Positions 7,314-8,613 of a stretch of 8,613 nucleotides of DNA are shown in pieces (position 1 is the first letter of the stretch; each line of letters begins with the position of its first letter). The stretch is from Anaerolineae bacterium (GTDB lineage: Bacteria; Chloroflexota; Anaerolineae; JAFGEY01), in assembly GCA_016929205.1 (NCBI GenBank), contig JAFGJF010000306.1, positions 1-8,613 of the forward strand, written 5' to 3'. A program made the position numbers and the translations under genes. The notes beneath the pieces were generated by a model that did not search any database, was not told the DNA's origin, and saw only the letters and a list, made by a program, of their open reading frames with translations.

Positions 7314-8613
7314 TCACTCACCACACGTCCCGGTATTCCGCCAATTGAGCACCGTATCCGCGACGCTCATCGTACCGTCCGTGCCGTAAACCACGGTCAA
7401 GGTCCGGTTATCGATCTCTTCACAACTTGCGCCCTTTTCCACGGTGGCCCAGTCGCCGCGCGTGTACTTGTACTGGAGCTGATCCCCCTCGGACAAATCC
7501 AGCGTGACCGAAGCCCAAAGCCCACTGCGGGTCATCAACGTGCCCGCCGGGTCCCAACCGTTAAAACTACCGGCGAGATAGATGTCGTCGCCGTCGGGTG
7601 TCGTGTCCGGCAAAGTGACGTTGAACGTCACCGCTACAGCTCGCGCTGCAGCGGTCGCCTCAAGTTCGCCCGACGGATCCGATCTGTTGAACGACGTATC
7701 GACGGCAAGAACGGTATAACTGTATGTCGCGCCGCTCTCCACGCCCCAATCCACGTACCCGGTCGCCGATGCCAGCACGTCAGCCAGCTTACTCCCATCG
7801 CGGTACAGTTCGTAGCGATACAGATCCGCATCACCAACGGCATCCCAGGACAAATGGACAAAGCTGGGCGAGGCCTCGACCAGAGCCAAGCCGCCCGGCG
7901 TAGCCGGGGGAGTCGTGTCGCCCGACGGGTTCACGGTCAGATCCCCGGCCTGCGTTGGGTCGTAACCGTTGCCCGTCCCATCCAGGTCGGCATAGAGCCA
8001 GGACAAACCACCGGTGGTGCTGTAGCGGTAAGCGTAATCGTACACACCCACCGCCTCCGGCAAGAGCCGGCCCATAAACTCGTCGTTACTGCCGGCGTCG
8101 ACGTTAAAACTGGCATCCACCCACACCCAACCGGCGCCGTCCCCGGGATCAGAGCCGTCGAGGCCATAGCCCACCTGGGCGATCAACCCTGCCGTCGCCC
8201 CGGGTTGGCTCGTATGGCCATCGATCCACACCTGGCCGTAAATGTTTTCCGTGGGATTCAAGGCACTGATCGTGTGTGCGATGCTCGGCGGCCATTGCAA
8301 GTTGGCCCAGCCGATGACCAGGTGCGGCAGCGCCTCGATCTCGTTCGATCGTGTGCTCTCGTTCCCGGCCTCGTCCACGGCAGTCACCACGTAATAGGCC
8401 AGCTGCCCGTTGACGACCGTGCCATCGCTGTAGGCTGCGCCCGCCAGCGGCGTGTCATTCAGGCGGGCGTAACCGCCGCCGCTCACGACGCTGCGATAGA
8501 CGTTGTATCCCACTGCCCCGGCTACGCCATCCCAGGCCAGATCAACCTGACCATCACCCTCCGTTCCAAGCAGCCCTGCCGGCGCAGGTGGTGGAACCAG
8601 GTCCACATCCTCC
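7314..8613 (-). CDS. secreted starch-binding multidomain protein, C-terminal part (FN3 - unknown domain - FN3 - CBM20), 5' partial
   Basis: The frame is open through the right edge; a GTG at 8606 is not a credible start because the preceding codons continue the same proline-rich linker. Counting from that GTG: a fibronectin type III domain (about 5-93, with AYYVVTAVDEAGNES); a beta-rich domain about 95-228 (LQWPPS, YGQVWIDG, GWVWVDASFN, YDYAYRYST, LYADLDGTGNGY) that I cannot place in a numbered family; a second FN3 (about 232-318, starting DTTPPATPGGL); and a C-terminal CBM20-like starch-binding domain (about 324-425) with IYLAGSFNGWDP, QLQYKYTRGDW and EEIDNRTLTVVYGTDG. W351, K380 and W386 are plausible sugar contacts. 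From family knowledge, such FN3/CBM20 tails belong to secreted amylopullulanases or alpha-amylases of GH13, but no catalytic domain is in the window, so the enzyme activity is inferred. It ends with a TGA and shares the intergenic hairpin with the kinases. Confidence 0.88.
   Translation of the reverse strand, partial: EDVDLVPPPAPAGLLGTEGDGQVDLAWDGVAGAVGYNVYRSVVSGGGYARLNDTPLAGAAYSDGTVVNGQLAYYVVTAVDEAGNESTRSNEIEALPHLVIGWANLQWPPSIAHTISALNPTENIYGQVWIDGHTSQPGATAGLIAQVGYGLDGSDPGDGAGWVWVDASFNVDAGSNDEFMGRLLPEAVGVYDYAYRYSTTGGLSWLYADLDGTGNGYDPTQAGDLTVNPSGDTTPPATPGGLALVEASPSFVHLSWDAVGDADLYRYELYRDGSKLADVLASATGYVDWGVESGATYSYTVLAVDTSFNRSDPSGELEATAAARAVAVTFNVTLPDTTPDGDDIYLAGSFNGWDPAGTLMTRSGLWASVTLDLSEGDQLQYKYTRGDWATVEKGASCEEIDNRTLTVVYGTDGTMSVADTVLNWRNTGTCGE

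Noticed and set aside
8604..8606. GTG as the real start of the starch-binding protein
   Set aside because: The same frame is open to the window edge with matching linker sequence, and a secreted protein would need a signal peptide, which is absent here; the gene continues beyond the window.

Overview
The window carries, left to right: the 3' end of an ABC exporter gene (+ strand, cut by the left edge); a 481-bp non-coding leader; two tightly coupled + strand genes for large multidomain histidine kinases (1407 and 701 residues, overlapping by ATGA); a short convergent intergenic region with a strong hairpin; and the 3' part of a - strand gene for a secreted starch-binding multidomain protein, cut by the right edge.

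The organism is a bacterium. I lean to Chloroflexota, or another filamentous or environmental phylum with a similar signalling style such as Cyanobacteria. The reasons are the abundance and architecture of hybrid kinases, the style of the kinase C-terminal tail, the FN3/X/CBM20 architecture of a secreted amylase-like protein, and palindromes of the AGAAACCGGGTTT type. This is inference from remembered family patterns, not from a search.

The core is the two-gene signalling module at 884-7209. The first protein has a signal peptide, 14 two-component-regulator propeller blades (enough for two seven-bladed propellers), a Y_Y_Y domain, one membrane helix, HisKA and HATPase domains, a receiver and a helical tail. 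It resembles the Bacteroides hybrid two-component sensors of glycans but lacks their AraC-type DNA-binding output. The second protein is soluble: receiver, PAS, HDLNN-type kinase core, ATPase, receiver. Together they offer two kinase cores and three receivers but no HPt or DNA-binding domain, so the final output must lie elsewhere.

The most unusual observation is that the ATPase domain of the first kinase is interrupted in frame by two GC-rich repetitive inserts. One is a 174-bp block (58 codons) with imperfect inverted ends and an internal 39-bp tandem repeat. The other is a 42-bp imperfect palindrome (14 codons). Both fall in surface-loop positions, leaving every catalytic box intact. They look like small palindromic elements that became protein-coding, comparable in concept to the Rickettsia palindromic elements. 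Separately, two related palindromes (AGAAACCGGGT...ACCCGGTTTCT) sit outside each end of the module.
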